In this document: piece by piece, positions 25,601-32,452 of the stretch
How positions within the stretch are numbered: the stretch's first letter is position 1
Layout: every line of letters begins with the position of its first letter
Assembly: GCA_022511385.1 (NCBI GenBank)
Contig: JAFLRN010000021.1
Span: forward strand, 1-39,193
Source: Acetatifactor sp.
GTDB lineage: Bacteria > Bacillota > Clostridia > Lachnospirales > Lachnospiraceae
Direction: 5' to 3'
DNA: 39,193 nucleotides
Notes under the pieces: generated by a model
What the model was told of the DNA's origin: nothing
The model's input: the letters and a program-made list of their open reading frames with translations, nothing else
The model's database searches: none
Program-made: the position numbers and the translations under genes

Positions 25601-26238
25601 ATGCGGTGGGAATGTACACTAATGACAGTCAGGTCAAGATGTGCCAGATGTGCAGGAAGCCTTCTGATTATGTTGATGCGGTCGAGATCGCCAATTATGG
25701 AATGGAATTGCCGCAGATGCACCTTTGCCTATGTGCAAATTGCAGTCGTAGATATAAGCAGCTTAGGGATTCCGATAAAGAGGGCTTTAAGCAAAAGATG
25801 AAAGCGGCGCTCCTTGGACTTGACATCAAAGAAGAAGGGGATAGCTATGAGATTATACTAGAGCAAGATACATCGGTTTTCTTTACCCAGACACACATAG
25901 CTGAAATACAGGCATTGTTTCAGCTGATAGAGGAATATGGTCTGCCAAACGAAGATAATGTGACAAATGAAAAGATGGATGCCATTTTTTCTGATTCACT
26001 TCAACATTCTATGAAAAGAACTGCAAAAGCGGATGCGGAGTTGCATAATGCACTCCAAGAGGATAAGGTTATAAAAGATGGAAGCTATATCACATATCGT
26101 AAGGTTCAGACAGGTGAAAGTGTTGATACCACAATTCAGGCGGGTAAATATCCACTCCATAAGCTGATGGTAGGGAAAAAAATTGGTGATGTAGTTGATC
26201 TAATGGGTAAAAAGTACGAGATAGCGGACATTTTATAG
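22633..26238 (+). CDS. Sacsin-like GHKL ATPase with zinc-finger-like cluster and Gre-like tail (cassette B)
   Basis: 1201 residues; ATG 22633 with CGGAG 6 nt upstream. The N-terminal ~280 residues are a GHKL/Hsp90-like ATPase of the sacsin type: N-box YELLQNAEDE, G1 HNGDPFDEGDV, G2 GRFGMGFKSVFKY. A long helical/unknown middle follows. At Cys1004/Cys1007 and Cys1032/Cys1034/Cys1037 there is a CxxC...CxCxxC cluster fitting a zinc-binding treble-clef. The last ~60 residues (YPLHKLMVGKKIGDVVDL, then KKYEIADIL) resemble the C-terminal domain of Gre transcription factors. Large sacsin-type ATPases are common defence-island proteins of mostly unknown mechanism. It is the last gene of cassette B and is probably co-expressed with the helicase. 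Confidence 0.88.
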   Translation: MGKIDYERIYKENQDDWKALTREPQKYEALLAGHYSDSNHFVYELLQNAEDERASKVVIEYYEDRLVFYHNGDPFDEGDVRGVSSMLMGTKDKNDGQTIGRFGMGFKSVFKYTYQPEIYSDSEAFRIENYLLPVEIKDNWNDRVERERVVCIANGGKTFKPFWDAQHLTKIVIPFVKRNDKGELKPVAGKDVLDKLQGLNGEILLFLTHIRELYWTDKSTNKYAGISLRETMDDKNLVVCSIEGSAYGEKEEISKFLRYKKIFNHPEMTDAEVSVAYKLNSRGDNINEMKNTDIWVYFPTRDNTELPFLIHGSFETAVSREKLMSPSDFNSDLFDKLGNLIAESLLDLKERELITQAFIRRTLIQAFKDEDENETIPGLRDKVNEMFLAQPLLPDRDGKYTYVGALHVPIPFRIAEFTDKPLFKGAFSEQLRFVALNNERESNFTEYFLWLRDDLGLEQYSLLSMANDLKNIEVRQIGSTGEKYDDLLNFYHFCADYMENVYATGLNYSRSGPYEQAIRNCLSKAWVELRRAPVILNAEGTIVPAYLKEQEMVYLGSSSKYKSVLASAIVNKSVAADMLPLLRDGFRITELNNFQYVREKILKKYVVGPGEDFLYETDDHTEEYIEDITQLLQLIEDATGEDELEKIREMVKKAYIIKVIGPEYVDVFSLPKNAYVDVSDEGIDQTIYYAPVVLYGKLHDFNVHRVDEAFYDEHGIPLKLLKKLGLITSPFVPGPTKHEGRGRDYWLVPGEKLILFKPSGQFYPKATIDESYSNISYIVRNKEEKLAKQKSRELLRLLLCHAHSLRGMIYRYKDSRERHVENADLLDPTFSSIKANSWLYGNDGELHKITELSKFDLSTEIYGAVKNDDEAYKILGFKITEQDKTASAFKQVEALEQRDKMILLKQLARELGKSISDNVLKEEQDEDGNENGTFDPNAWIDSEFPVHRVKNFDSLMQHVREQFFCADPIRYREVWRSIRVSKSPKTVRAYAVGMYTNDSQVKMCQMCRKPSDYVDAVEIANYGMELPQMHLCLCANCSRRYKQLRDSDKEGFKQKMKAALLGLDIKEEGDSYEIILEQDTSVFFTQTHIAEIQALFQLIEEYGLPNEDNVTNEKMDAIFSDSLQHSMKRTAKADAELHNALQEDKVIKDGSYITYRKVQTGESVDTTIQAGKYPLHKLMVGKKIGDVVDLMGKKYEIADIL

Positions 26239-26415
26239 TTCTAAGGGGGTTTGTGCCAATGATGTTTTTGCTAATTAGTTAAGAAGAAATGATTGCGGAT
26301 GTACTCATGGAAAGGTAGAAAAATGAAAGAAGAGATGTGTAAAATCAACGAGAGGCCGGATATACAGAGCCTCAGGTGTATGCAAAAAAGTGATTAATCA
26401 AGGATTCGCTTATCT
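26239..26415. other. Gap after cassette B
   Basis: The only coding candidate is a 24-codon frame at 26323-26397 (MKEEMCKINERPD...), which has GGAAAGG upstream but no recognisable relatives. I do not call it a gene. Confidence 0.35.
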
Positions 26416-26458
26416 CAGAGGCGCCCCCAGCCAACAGCTGTGAGCACCTCTGTTTTTT
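26416..26458 (+). terminator. Rho-independent terminator closing the island
   Basis: CAGAGG-C-GC pairs with GC-A-CCTCTG around a GC-rich loop and is followed by TTTTTT (26453-26458). It insulates the spoIIIA operon from cassette B and marks the right-hand edge of the accessory region. Confidence 0.8.
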
Positions 26459-26509
26459 CAATTATATCCAGAAGCCCAGAAGATGCAGCCAAGAAAAATA
26501 AATTAGCAG

Positions 26510-26537
26510 GAATATCCCTCGCCTGTCCACATATATT
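26510..26537 (+). promoter_or_regulatory. spoIIIAp: Candidate sigma-E promoter of spoIIIA
   Basis: GAATAT (26510-26515), 14 nt, CATATATT (26530-26537) is close to the sporulation sigma-E pattern (roughly ATATT, 14 nt, CATACAAT). spoIIIA is transcribed by sigma-E in the mother cell of Bacillus. The predicted start of transcription near 26544 leaves a ~30-nt leader before GTG 26574. Confidence 0.5.
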
Positions 26538-26573
26538 TGAAAGAAAGGATTCATGGGACAGGAGGGCATATCA

Positions 26574-27533
26574 GTGGAGAACACGATCATTCAGCTTTTT
26601 CCGGAAAAACAGAGGGGATTTTGGCGGCAGACGGCTTCTTTTCAAAAAGATATCCAGGAAATACGGCTGCGCGCAGGCCGGCCCATTGTAATTTATATGG
26701 CTGGACGGGAGATGTTTCTGGATCGAAATGGTTATTTTGTGGACAGCTCTTCCCGGGCAGTATGTATGTTGTCGGAGGAACTGGAGGGTCTGCTTGGACA
26801 TATCTGCCACTATTCCCTCTATGCTTTTGAGGACGAGCTGCGCCAGGGCTTTATTACGGTAAAGGGCGGTCACCGGGTAGGAGTGGCAGGACAAGCGGTG
26901 TTGGAAAACGATGGGCGCATTCGGACCATTAAAAACATTTCTTTTATGAATATTCGGATTTCCCATGAGGTAAAGGGGGCAGCGGATGGGGTGCTGCCCA
27001 GATTGTATGGAACAGGGGGGCTTAAGAGCACGCTGATCCTTTCACCGCCGGGCTGTGGAAAGACCACGCTGCTAAGGGATCTGATCCGTCAGGTATCGGA
27101 CGGGAATGAGTATGGACCGGGTATGACTGTGGGGGTGGTGGACGAGCGCTCGGAGCTGGCAGGTTCCTATTGCGGCATTCCCCAAAACGATCTGGGTATA
27201 CGGACGGACGTGTTAGATGCCTGTCCCAAGGCCGCCGGAATGCTTCTCTTGCTACGGTCCATGTCGCCCCAGGTCATCGCCATTGACGAACTGGGCAGCC
27301 GGGAAGAATTGGAGCAGCTGAAAAGCGCTGCGGCATGCGGCTGCCGGATCCTTGCCACAGCACATGGAGAGAGTCCGGAAGATCTGGAGCGGCGGTTTGG
27401 AGTGGACAGGCGGGGTTGGGAGCAGCTGTTTGACTTGACTGTACTGTTGAGAAAGGAAAACGGCAGATGTGTGGTCAGGCAGTATTTGGAGGGGAATAAA
27501 AGCTATACATCAGTTGACAGAAGGGATGCGTGA
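26574..27533 (+). CDS. spoIIIAA: Stage III sporulation protein AA, secretion-type ATPase
   Basis: 319 residues from GTG 26574, chosen because AGGAGGG lies 7 nt upstream; the in-frame ATG at 26553 has poor spacing and sits at the likely transcription start. Walker A is SPPGCGKTTLL, Walker B-like IAIDELG, and DERSELAG is the family motif. SpoIIIAA resembles type II/IV secretion ATPases and is proposed to energise the SpoIIIA-SpoIIQ channel between mother cell and forespore. It is the first gene of an eight-gene operon; spoIIIAB starts 1 nt after its stop. Confidence 0.96.
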   Translation: MENTIIQLFPEKQRGFWRQTASFQKDIQEIRLRAGRPIVIYMAGREMFLDRNGYFVDSSSRAVCMLSEELEGLLGHICHYSLYAFEDELRQGFITVKGGHRVGVAGQAVLENDGRIRTIKNISFMNIRISHEVKGAADGVLPRLYGTGGLKSTLILSPPGCGKTTLLRDLIRQVSDGNEYGPGMTVGVVDERSELAGSYCGIPQNDLGIRTDVLDACPKAAGMLLLLRSMSPQVIAIDELGSREELEQLKSAAACGCRILATAHGESPEDLERRFGVDRRGWEQLFDLTVLLRKENGRCVVRQYLEGNKSYTSVDRRDA

Positions 27534-27534
27534 A

Positions 27535-28053
27535 ATGCTGAGAGGGCTTGGGGGTATTATGATTCTATCGGGCTGTCTGGGGCTGGGATTCTGGTATCGG
27601 GGACAGTTTAGCGGAAGGATCAGGGCGCTGCGGATGCTGGGAAGCATTCTGGAGCTTTTGGCCAGTCAGGTTCGTTATGGCAGGGCGGCGCTGCCGGAGT
27701 GTTGTCTGCATGTGGCAGCTCAACTGGATCCGCCTTTTGAGCAGGCGTTTCGAGGGGTGGCGGAGAAAATGCAGGAGAATACGGGCGCCTCTTTTGCAGC
27801 GGTATTCCGGGAGTACATGGAGGAGCCGCTGAAAGGGCTGCCATTAACCGTGGAGGACAGGGAGACCTTTCTACAGTTTGCCTCTGAGACAGGTTATCTG
27901 GACAGTCAGATGCAGCTGAGAGTCATGGAACAGAGCGGAGAGCTTATGGCGGGAACAGTGGAGCGGCTGGAGATGGAGAATGCCGACAAGGGTAGAGTGG
28001 CTGTGGGACTTGGCGTTATGGGCGGCTTCCTGCTGATCCTGGTGCTGTGGTAG
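27535..28053 (+). CDS. spoIIIAB: Stage III sporulation protein AB
   Basis: 172 residues, as in Bacillus (171). ATG 27535 has AAGGG at 9 nt; the ATG at 27526 abuts that site. An N-terminal helix (GGIMILSGCLGLGFWY), a helical cytoplasmic-type body (LRMLGSILELLASQVRYG is the conserved GspF-like stretch) and a C-terminal helix (VGLGVMGGFLLILVLW). It resembles type II secretion GspF platform proteins. It follows spoIIIAA with a one-base gap, so translation is coupled. Confidence 0.94.
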   Translation: MLRGLGGIMILSGCLGLGFWYRGQFSGRIRALRMLGSILELLASQVRYGRAALPECCLHVAAQLDPPFEQAFRGVAEKMQENTGASFAAVFREYMEEPLKGLPLTVEDRETFLQFASETGYLDSQMQLRVMEQSGELMAGTVERLEMENADKGRVAVGLGVMGGFLLILVLW

Positions 28054-28217
28054 GTATAGATATTCTGACTGATAATAACAGGGTAATCAGATTGAAATTG
28101 TATAAATGAATCAAGATATATCTAAAAAATCAGGACAGAAAACGGCAAGATAAGTCAGAAAAGACAAGATGAGTAGAGACAGAATAAGACAGGACAGGCG
28201 GAAAGGCGTGGTAAGCT

Positions 28218-28412
28218 ATGGGAATAAGTCTGATATTTAGGATAGCGGCGGTGGGAATACTTGTGACCATTCTCAGTCAGGTGCTGAAACACAGCGGTCG
28301 GGAGGAGCATGCCTTTCTGATCAGTCTTGCGGGGCTGATCCTGGTGCTGACATGGATCGTACCGTACATATATGAGTTGTTTCAGACCATACAGACCCTG
28401 TTTTCGCTCTAG
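28218..28412 (+). CDS. spoIIIAC: Stage III sporulation protein AC
   Basis: 64 residues, two membrane helices (ISLIFRIAAVGILVTILS and AFLISLAGLILVLTWIV), the usual size and layout. It is a small mother-cell membrane component of the SpoIIIA complex. A 164-nt purine-rich gap with repeated GACA/AAGA motifs separates it from spoIIIAB, longer than usual in this operon, and only a weak ribosome site (GGCGTGG) precedes it. Its TAG lies at the edge of the palindromic element at 28409-28573. Confidence 0.93.
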   Translation: MGISLIFRIAAVGILVTILSQVLKHSGREEHAFLISLAGLILVLTWIVPYIYELFQTIQTLFSL

Positions 28413-28573
28413 TGTACTGTATCACTCACATTTCGCCAAATTGCATGCCGGAATTTCCATCTGCTGTGTTGTCGGCAGTCATCGATGCCGCCGCATCGTC
28501 TCCTTCCTCCGCCTTGCAGATTGAAAATTCATTCAGCGCAATTTATCTGAAAGTGAGTGATACATCGCACTAG
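28409..28573. repeat. Long imperfect palindrome (165 bp) between spoIIIAC and spoIIIAD
   Basis: Arms 28409-28464 and 28516-28573 are reverse complements with mismatches and small bulges: CTAGTG/CACTAG at the ends, TGTATCACTCAC against GTGAGTGATACA, AAATTGC against GCAATTT, GAATTT and CATCTGC against GCAGAT and AAATTC. The ~50-nt centre holds a further small hairpin (CGGCA/TGCCG). It has no coding content. It may be a MITE-like intergenic element or a structured mRNA segment that tunes downstream expression. Confidence 0.8.
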
Positions 28574-28652
28574 GATGCGGGGCTTGTATTCCGCCCAACA
28601 GTTTGTCCGGGCAGGAACAGCGAGGTATGTAAAAGAAAGGCATGGGTGCAAC

Positions 28653-29039
28653 ATGGGAGAGATTGTAAAGGTGGGTTTTCTGGGCATTGCAGGCGTGCTG
28701 CTTGCAGTGCAGTTCAAGAGCCAGAAACCTGAGTATGCTGTCTACATCGGCCTTGGTATCAGTGTGCTGATCTTTGCCTATGCCATCCGGCAGGTGGCCG
28801 CTGTAATTTCCCAGCTGGACAGGATCAGGAGCTATTTAAACGGTGCGGAAGGTTATCTGTCCATTCTGCTGAAAGTCATAGGGATCACTTATATCTGTGA
28901 GTTCAGTGCCGGTATCTGCAGGGATGCAGGCTATCAGTCCGTGGCAGGCCAGATCGAGGTGCTGGGAAAGCTGTCGGTGATGTTTGCAGGACTTCCCGTA
29001 TTGTTTGCCGTGATTGAGCAGATACAGAGTTTTATGTGA
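28653..29039 (+). CDS. spoIIIAD: Stage III sporulation protein AD
   Basis: 128 residues from ATG 28653 (MGEIVKVGFLGIAGV), matching the usual ~130; upstream in-frame codons reach into the palindrome and add non-family sequence. Four hydrophobic stretches are visible, including YAVYIGLGISVLIFAYAI and SVMFAGLPVLFAVIEQI, the latter typical of the family C-terminus. The ribosome site (AAAGG, ~13 nt) is weak. It is an integral part of the SpoIIIA complex. The 240-nt gap from spoIIIAC, filled by the palindrome, is unusual for this operon. Confidence 0.94.
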   Translation: MGEIVKVGFLGIAGVLLAVQFKSQKPEYAVYIGLGISVLIFAYAIRQVAAVISQLDRIRSYLNGAEGYLSILLKVIGITYICEFSAGICRDAGYQSVAGQIEVLGKLSVMFAGLPVLFAVIEQIQSFM

Positions 29040-29067
29040 GAACGGGACAATAGAGGGGACAGTAGAA

Positions 29068-30120
29068 ATGATTGACATGGATGTGATCTGGCAGGATTAT
29101 GGGCTGGACAGGCTGGAGGCAGGAATGCAGACCCTGTTTCCCAAGAGCACTCTGTCGCTTAGCGATCTGTTGGCGCAGGTGATGAAGGGAGATATACTGG
29201 GGGCCCTGACGGGGGTGTTTACAGGGATTATCACGGATTTTACGGAACAGCTGACAGGGATGCGCAATGTGTTTATATGGCTGCTGGTACTGGGGATGGT
29301 GTCGTCCCTGATGACTCATTTTATAGAGATATTTAATAAGCGCCAGGTGGCGGATGTGGGTTTTTATTTTATGTATCTGCTTTTCAATGTGGTCCTGCTG
29401 CGATGTTTCTTTCTGGCAGGGGAGACGGCATTGGGGACCTTAGAAAATGTCATTCTTTTTATCAAGCTGATGATCCCGGCTTATCTGCTTTCTGTCGGAC
29501 TGGCTACGGGGGCAGTGACTGCTGGAGCATCCACCCAGCTGATGCTGTTGGTTATTTATGGAATTCAAAACATCCTGATGCAGGGACTGTTGCCTCTTGT
29601 CTACAGCATGTGCATGCTGGTGGTGATCAACGGAGTCTGGGTGGAGGAGAAGCTGACACTGCTCATTGATCTTCTGGAAAAGGGAGTGGTATGGGTACTG
29701 AAGGGAGCCCTTGGAGTGGTGACGGGCCTGAGTATTTTTCAGACACTGGTCACACCGGCGGTGGACTCAGTCAGGACTTCCGCTCTCCAGCGGATCATTT
29801 CCGCCATCCCCGGAGTGGGAAATGCGGCGGACGGTGTGGTAGACATGATTCTGGGTTCCGCCGTGATGATCAAAAACAGTATTGGTGTGGTGGTGCTGAT
29901 CCTGTTTCTGGTCATGTGCGCAACGCCGCTGTTGAAAATAGCAGTGATCGCCGGACTGCTAAAATGCGCTGCGGCATTTATGGGAATTGTCAGCGACAAG
30001 CGGATCACGGCCTGTGCAAATCGAACGGGAGATGCAGGACTTTTGTTGTTAAGGACAACCGGAACGGCCATGCTGCTGTTCATGATCTCGGTCGCGGTAA
30101 TCACAGCGTCAGTGCGATAA
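29068..30120 (+). CDS. spoIIIAE: Stage III sporulation protein AE
   Basis: 350 residues from ATG 29068 (AGGGG ~10 nt upstream). Shorter than Bacillus SpoIIIAE (about 400) because the cleavable N-terminal part is reduced, as is common in Clostridia. About seven to eight membrane helices follow an amphipathic N-terminus; GAVTAGASTQLMLLVIYG and SAIPGVGNAADGVVDMILGS are conserved family stretches. Polytopic component of the SpoIIIA-Q transport complex. It begins 28 nt after spoIIIAD. Confidence 0.95.
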   Translation: MIDMDVIWQDYGLDRLEAGMQTLFPKSTLSLSDLLAQVMKGDILGALTGVFTGIITDFTEQLTGMRNVFIWLLVLGMVSSLMTHFIEIFNKRQVADVGFYFMYLLFNVVLLRCFFLAGETALGTLENVILFIKLMIPAYLLSVGLATGAVTAGASTQLMLLVIYGIQNILMQGLLPLVYSMCMLVVINGVWVEEKLTLLIDLLEKGVVWVLKGALGVVTGLSIFQTLVTPAVDSVRTSALQRIISAIPGVGNAADGVVDMILGSAVMIKNSIGVVVLILFLVMCATPLLKIAVIAGLLKCAAAFMGIVSDKRITACANRTGDAGLLLLRTTGTAMLLFMISVAVITASVR

Positions 30121-30188
30121 TAGCTTATGGAAGGGACGGAAGAATGTAAGGAGGATGTTTGCCCAGAAATGTTCAGCGAGGTGTTGAT

Positions 30189-30668
30189 ATGAGAAACGCT
30201 CTTTTTCAGGCGATCTGCCGGACTGGCATCTTTATGATCTGTGCTCAGGCGATCGTACATTTCAGGCCCCAGGAGTCCTATGAAAAATATCTGAAGCTTC
30301 TGGTCAGCATCATGGTGTTGATCCAGCTGTTTCTTCCTCTGGGAAGTTTTTTTGCCGGCATCAGAGGTGAGGCGGCAGCGGGGCAGCTTGAAGACTTTCG
30401 TCAGAGCCTGGAGCAGAGCATGGAGGAGACAAGGCAGAAGGCAGAGGAAACAGATGCACTGTTGGAGCGGATGACCCTGGAGGAGGTGCGCAGGCGTATG
30501 GAAGCTCAGGCGGCAGAGGGCGCTGAAGCCCAGACATCACAGCAGCCCGGGCAGCAGGATGAGCTGACTTTAGAGCCGCAAGCCGGGCAGCAGACAGAGG
30601 ACGTCCCGATTGAGCTTCAGAATATCGATGTGCAGATAGAGGCCATAGAACCGATCCTGGGACATTGA
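30189..30668 (+). CDS. spoIIIAF: Stage III sporulation protein AF
   Basis: 159 residues from ATG 30189 (GAGGTG 5 nt upstream). Two N-terminal helices (ICRTGIFMICAQAIVHF, YLKLLVSIMVLIQLFLPLG) are followed by an extracytoplasmic, coiled-coil-rich Gln/Glu tail. In Bacillus the soluble region has a ring-building fold; here that region is shorter and low in complexity (SQQPGQQDELTLEPQAGQQ), so the fold may be reduced. Membrane subunit of the complex, positioned between AE and AG as expected. Confidence 0.92.
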   Translation: MRNALFQAICRTGIFMICAQAIVHFRPQESYEKYLKLLVSIMVLIQLFLPLGSFFAGIRGEAAAGQLEDFRQSLEQSMEETRQKAEETDALLERMTLEEVRRRMEAQAAEGAEAQTSQQPGQQDELTLEPQAGQQTEDVPIELQNIDVQIEAIEPILGH

Positions 30669-30770
30669 ATACCTGTAAAACCAACGTCAGCAAAAGGCAG
30701 ATGGGGACTATTTTGAAAGTTCCTTCAAATATTGAATGTATGTCCATCGGGACGGACCGGGGGTATCAGT

Positions 30771-31451
30771 ATGAAGAATGACCTGAGCAGTGGAACAAGG
30801 GGATGGAACTGGAAGCAGTGGTGTAAGGAGAAAGGGCTTGAAAAATGGTTTCGGCGCGACAACCTGATCATTCTGGTGTTGTCGGGGATCCTGCTTTTTA
30901 TCATAGCTCTGCCCATGGAGAAAAAGAAGGAGGACGTTAAGGAAGGTGGTGAGAACGATTACCTGAATGGACTTACCTTTTCCGGATCGGATTCTGACGG
31001 TACGGCAGGCCAGGAGAGCGTTTCGGAAACGGTTCAGGAAATGACGGATGCCGAATACGCAGCCTGGTTGGAAATGCGTCTCACGGAGGCGCTCTCCAAG
31101 GTGGAAGGAATGGGAAAAGTACAAGTTATGATCACTCTGAGCGCCTCCCGGGAGCTGGTGGTGGAAAGGGAGCAGACAGTGTCCCGATCCGCCACCAACG
31201 AGGCGGATTCCCAGGGAGGTAGCAGGGTGGTAAGCCAGATGGAGGTGGGGGATACCGTGGTCTACAGCTCCGGGGGTACGGATAGTGAACCGTATGTGAT
31301 CAAGACGCTGCCGCCAAAGGTGGAGGGTGTTTTGGTGGTGGCGGAGGGTGCGGGAAGAGGAACGATCAACCGCACTGTGACCGCCATTGCGCAGGCGCTT
31401 TTTGGGGTAGAAGCCCATAAGGTGTCCGTGGTGCGGATGGAGACAAAGTAG
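30771..31451 (+). CDS. spoIIIAG: Stage III sporulation protein AG
   Basis: 226 residues from ATG 30771 (GGGGG 8 nt upstream). A basic N-terminus and one helix (NLIILVLSGILLFIIALPM) precede an acidic linker and the ring-building-motif domain (EMRLTEALSKVEGMGKVQV, VEGVLVVAEGAG, QALFGVEAHKVSVVRM). Family members form large rings in the intermembrane space of the engulfing forespore. About 100 nt separate it from spoIIIAF. Confidence 0.95.
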   Translation: MKNDLSSGTRGWNWKQWCKEKGLEKWFRRDNLIILVLSGILLFIIALPMEKKKEDVKEGGENDYLNGLTFSGSDSDGTAGQESVSETVQEMTDAEYAAWLEMRLTEALSKVEGMGKVQVMITLSASRELVVEREQTVSRSATNEADSQGGSRVVSQMEVGDTVVYSSGGTDSEPYVIKTLPPKVEGVLVVAEGAGRGTINRTVTAIAQALFGVEAHKVSVVRMETK

Positions 31452-31515
31452 TACGCATATCTATTCCGGAAGGCTCATACAATTAACTAGTAAAAACGCA
31501 AAGAGGGGTAAATAA

Positions 31516-32301
31516 GTGAAAAACCTGATTAAGAAAAACCAGCTTATGATAACCGCCCTTGCGATCATGATTGCTATCGCAGGGTATCTGCAATTTGCAG
31601 GAACAGGACTTGAGGAGGATTACCTTACGGTAAATGACGGCACAATGTACACGGATGATGCCAGCACCGCAGGCTCCGGTGATGTCATCACAGAGAACTA
31701 CACAGCGGGAGATCTTCTGAATCTGAGCGCTGACGGTCTGCTGGATCTGTCGGATGAAGATTTGCTGAACGCAGGTTTTACCGATATCGACAGTCTGGAT
31801 TCCGAAAAGGAAGACACCCCTGTGGATAATTATCTGGACGCTGGCCTGGAGCTGGCGGAGGTGGACTCAAACGGAACGCAGTCAGCAGGAGTGACACCGG
31901 ATGAAGGAGAGATTCCGGGCGAGGCTGTATTTACTGCTTCCAGTGAAGTATCAGTGGTCCTCTCCGAGGCAAAGCTCCTAAAGGAGCAGACCAGGGCTCG
32001 TAATAAGGAGACTTTGCTGGAGATCATCAACAGTACTGGTCTCACTGACGCGCAGAAACAGGAAGCTGTGGACAGCATGGTCCGCATGACGGAGATCGCG
32101 GAGAAGGAGGCGGCTGCGGAGATCCTGCTGGAGGCCAAAGGCTTCACGGACGTGGTGGTGAGTATCAACGGCAATGCAGTGGATGTAGTAGTCAATGCAA
32201 CAAGCCTGGATGAGGCTATGCGTGCTCAGATTGAGGATATTGTGAGTCGCAAGACAGAGATAGCTCCCGAGAACATTATTATCAGTACAGTGGTAAGGTA
32301 G
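31516..32301 (+). CDS. spoIIIAH: Stage III sporulation protein AH
   Basis: 261 residues from GTG 31516 with AGAGGGG 7 nt upstream. One N-terminal helix (LMITALAIMIAIAGYLQF), a long acidic linker that makes it larger than the Bacillus protein (218), and the C-terminal YscJ/FliF-like ring-building domain (EAAAEILLEAKGFTDVVVS, ENIIISTVVR). By family it contacts SpoIIQ across the septum. Last gene of the operon. Confidence 0.95.
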   Translation: MKNLIKKNQLMITALAIMIAIAGYLQFAGTGLEEDYLTVNDGTMYTDDASTAGSGDVITENYTAGDLLNLSADGLLDLSDEDLLNAGFTDIDSLDSEKEDTPVDNYLDAGLELAEVDSNGTQSAGVTPDEGEIPGEAVFTASSEVSVVLSEAKLLKEQTRARNKETLLEIINSTGLTDAQKQEAVDSMVRMTEIAEKEAAAEILLEAKGFTDVVVSINGNAVDVVVNATSLDEAMRAQIEDIVSRKTEIAPENIIISTVVR

Positions 32302-32371
32302 GGGAGCGTGCAAGCACGGTTTTTCTCCGCATATCATGTCTGGCTGAACTGTACCTGCCTACAAAAAATGG

Positions 32372-32400
32372 TGTTAAATGTTGTGGTTTTGTGGTACACT
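32372..32400 (+). promoter_or_regulatory. Extended -10 promoter upstream of deoB
   Basis: TGTTAA (32372-32377), 17 nt, TACACT (32395-32400) preceded by TG (TGGTACACT). The weak -35 is offset by the extended -10. It would separate vegetative deoB-prfC expression from the sporulation operon upstream. Confidence 0.45.
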
Positions 32401-32452
32401 TTACATAGTCGTAGAAACAGTGTGAAAAGCAGTGGAAAGGACGGAAAGATAA

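Noticed and set aside
26553..26573. ATG at 26553 as the spoIIIAA start
   Set aside because: Only ~3 nt separate it from AAGGA, it lies close to the predicted transcription start, and GTG 26574 has an ideal AGGAGGG site.
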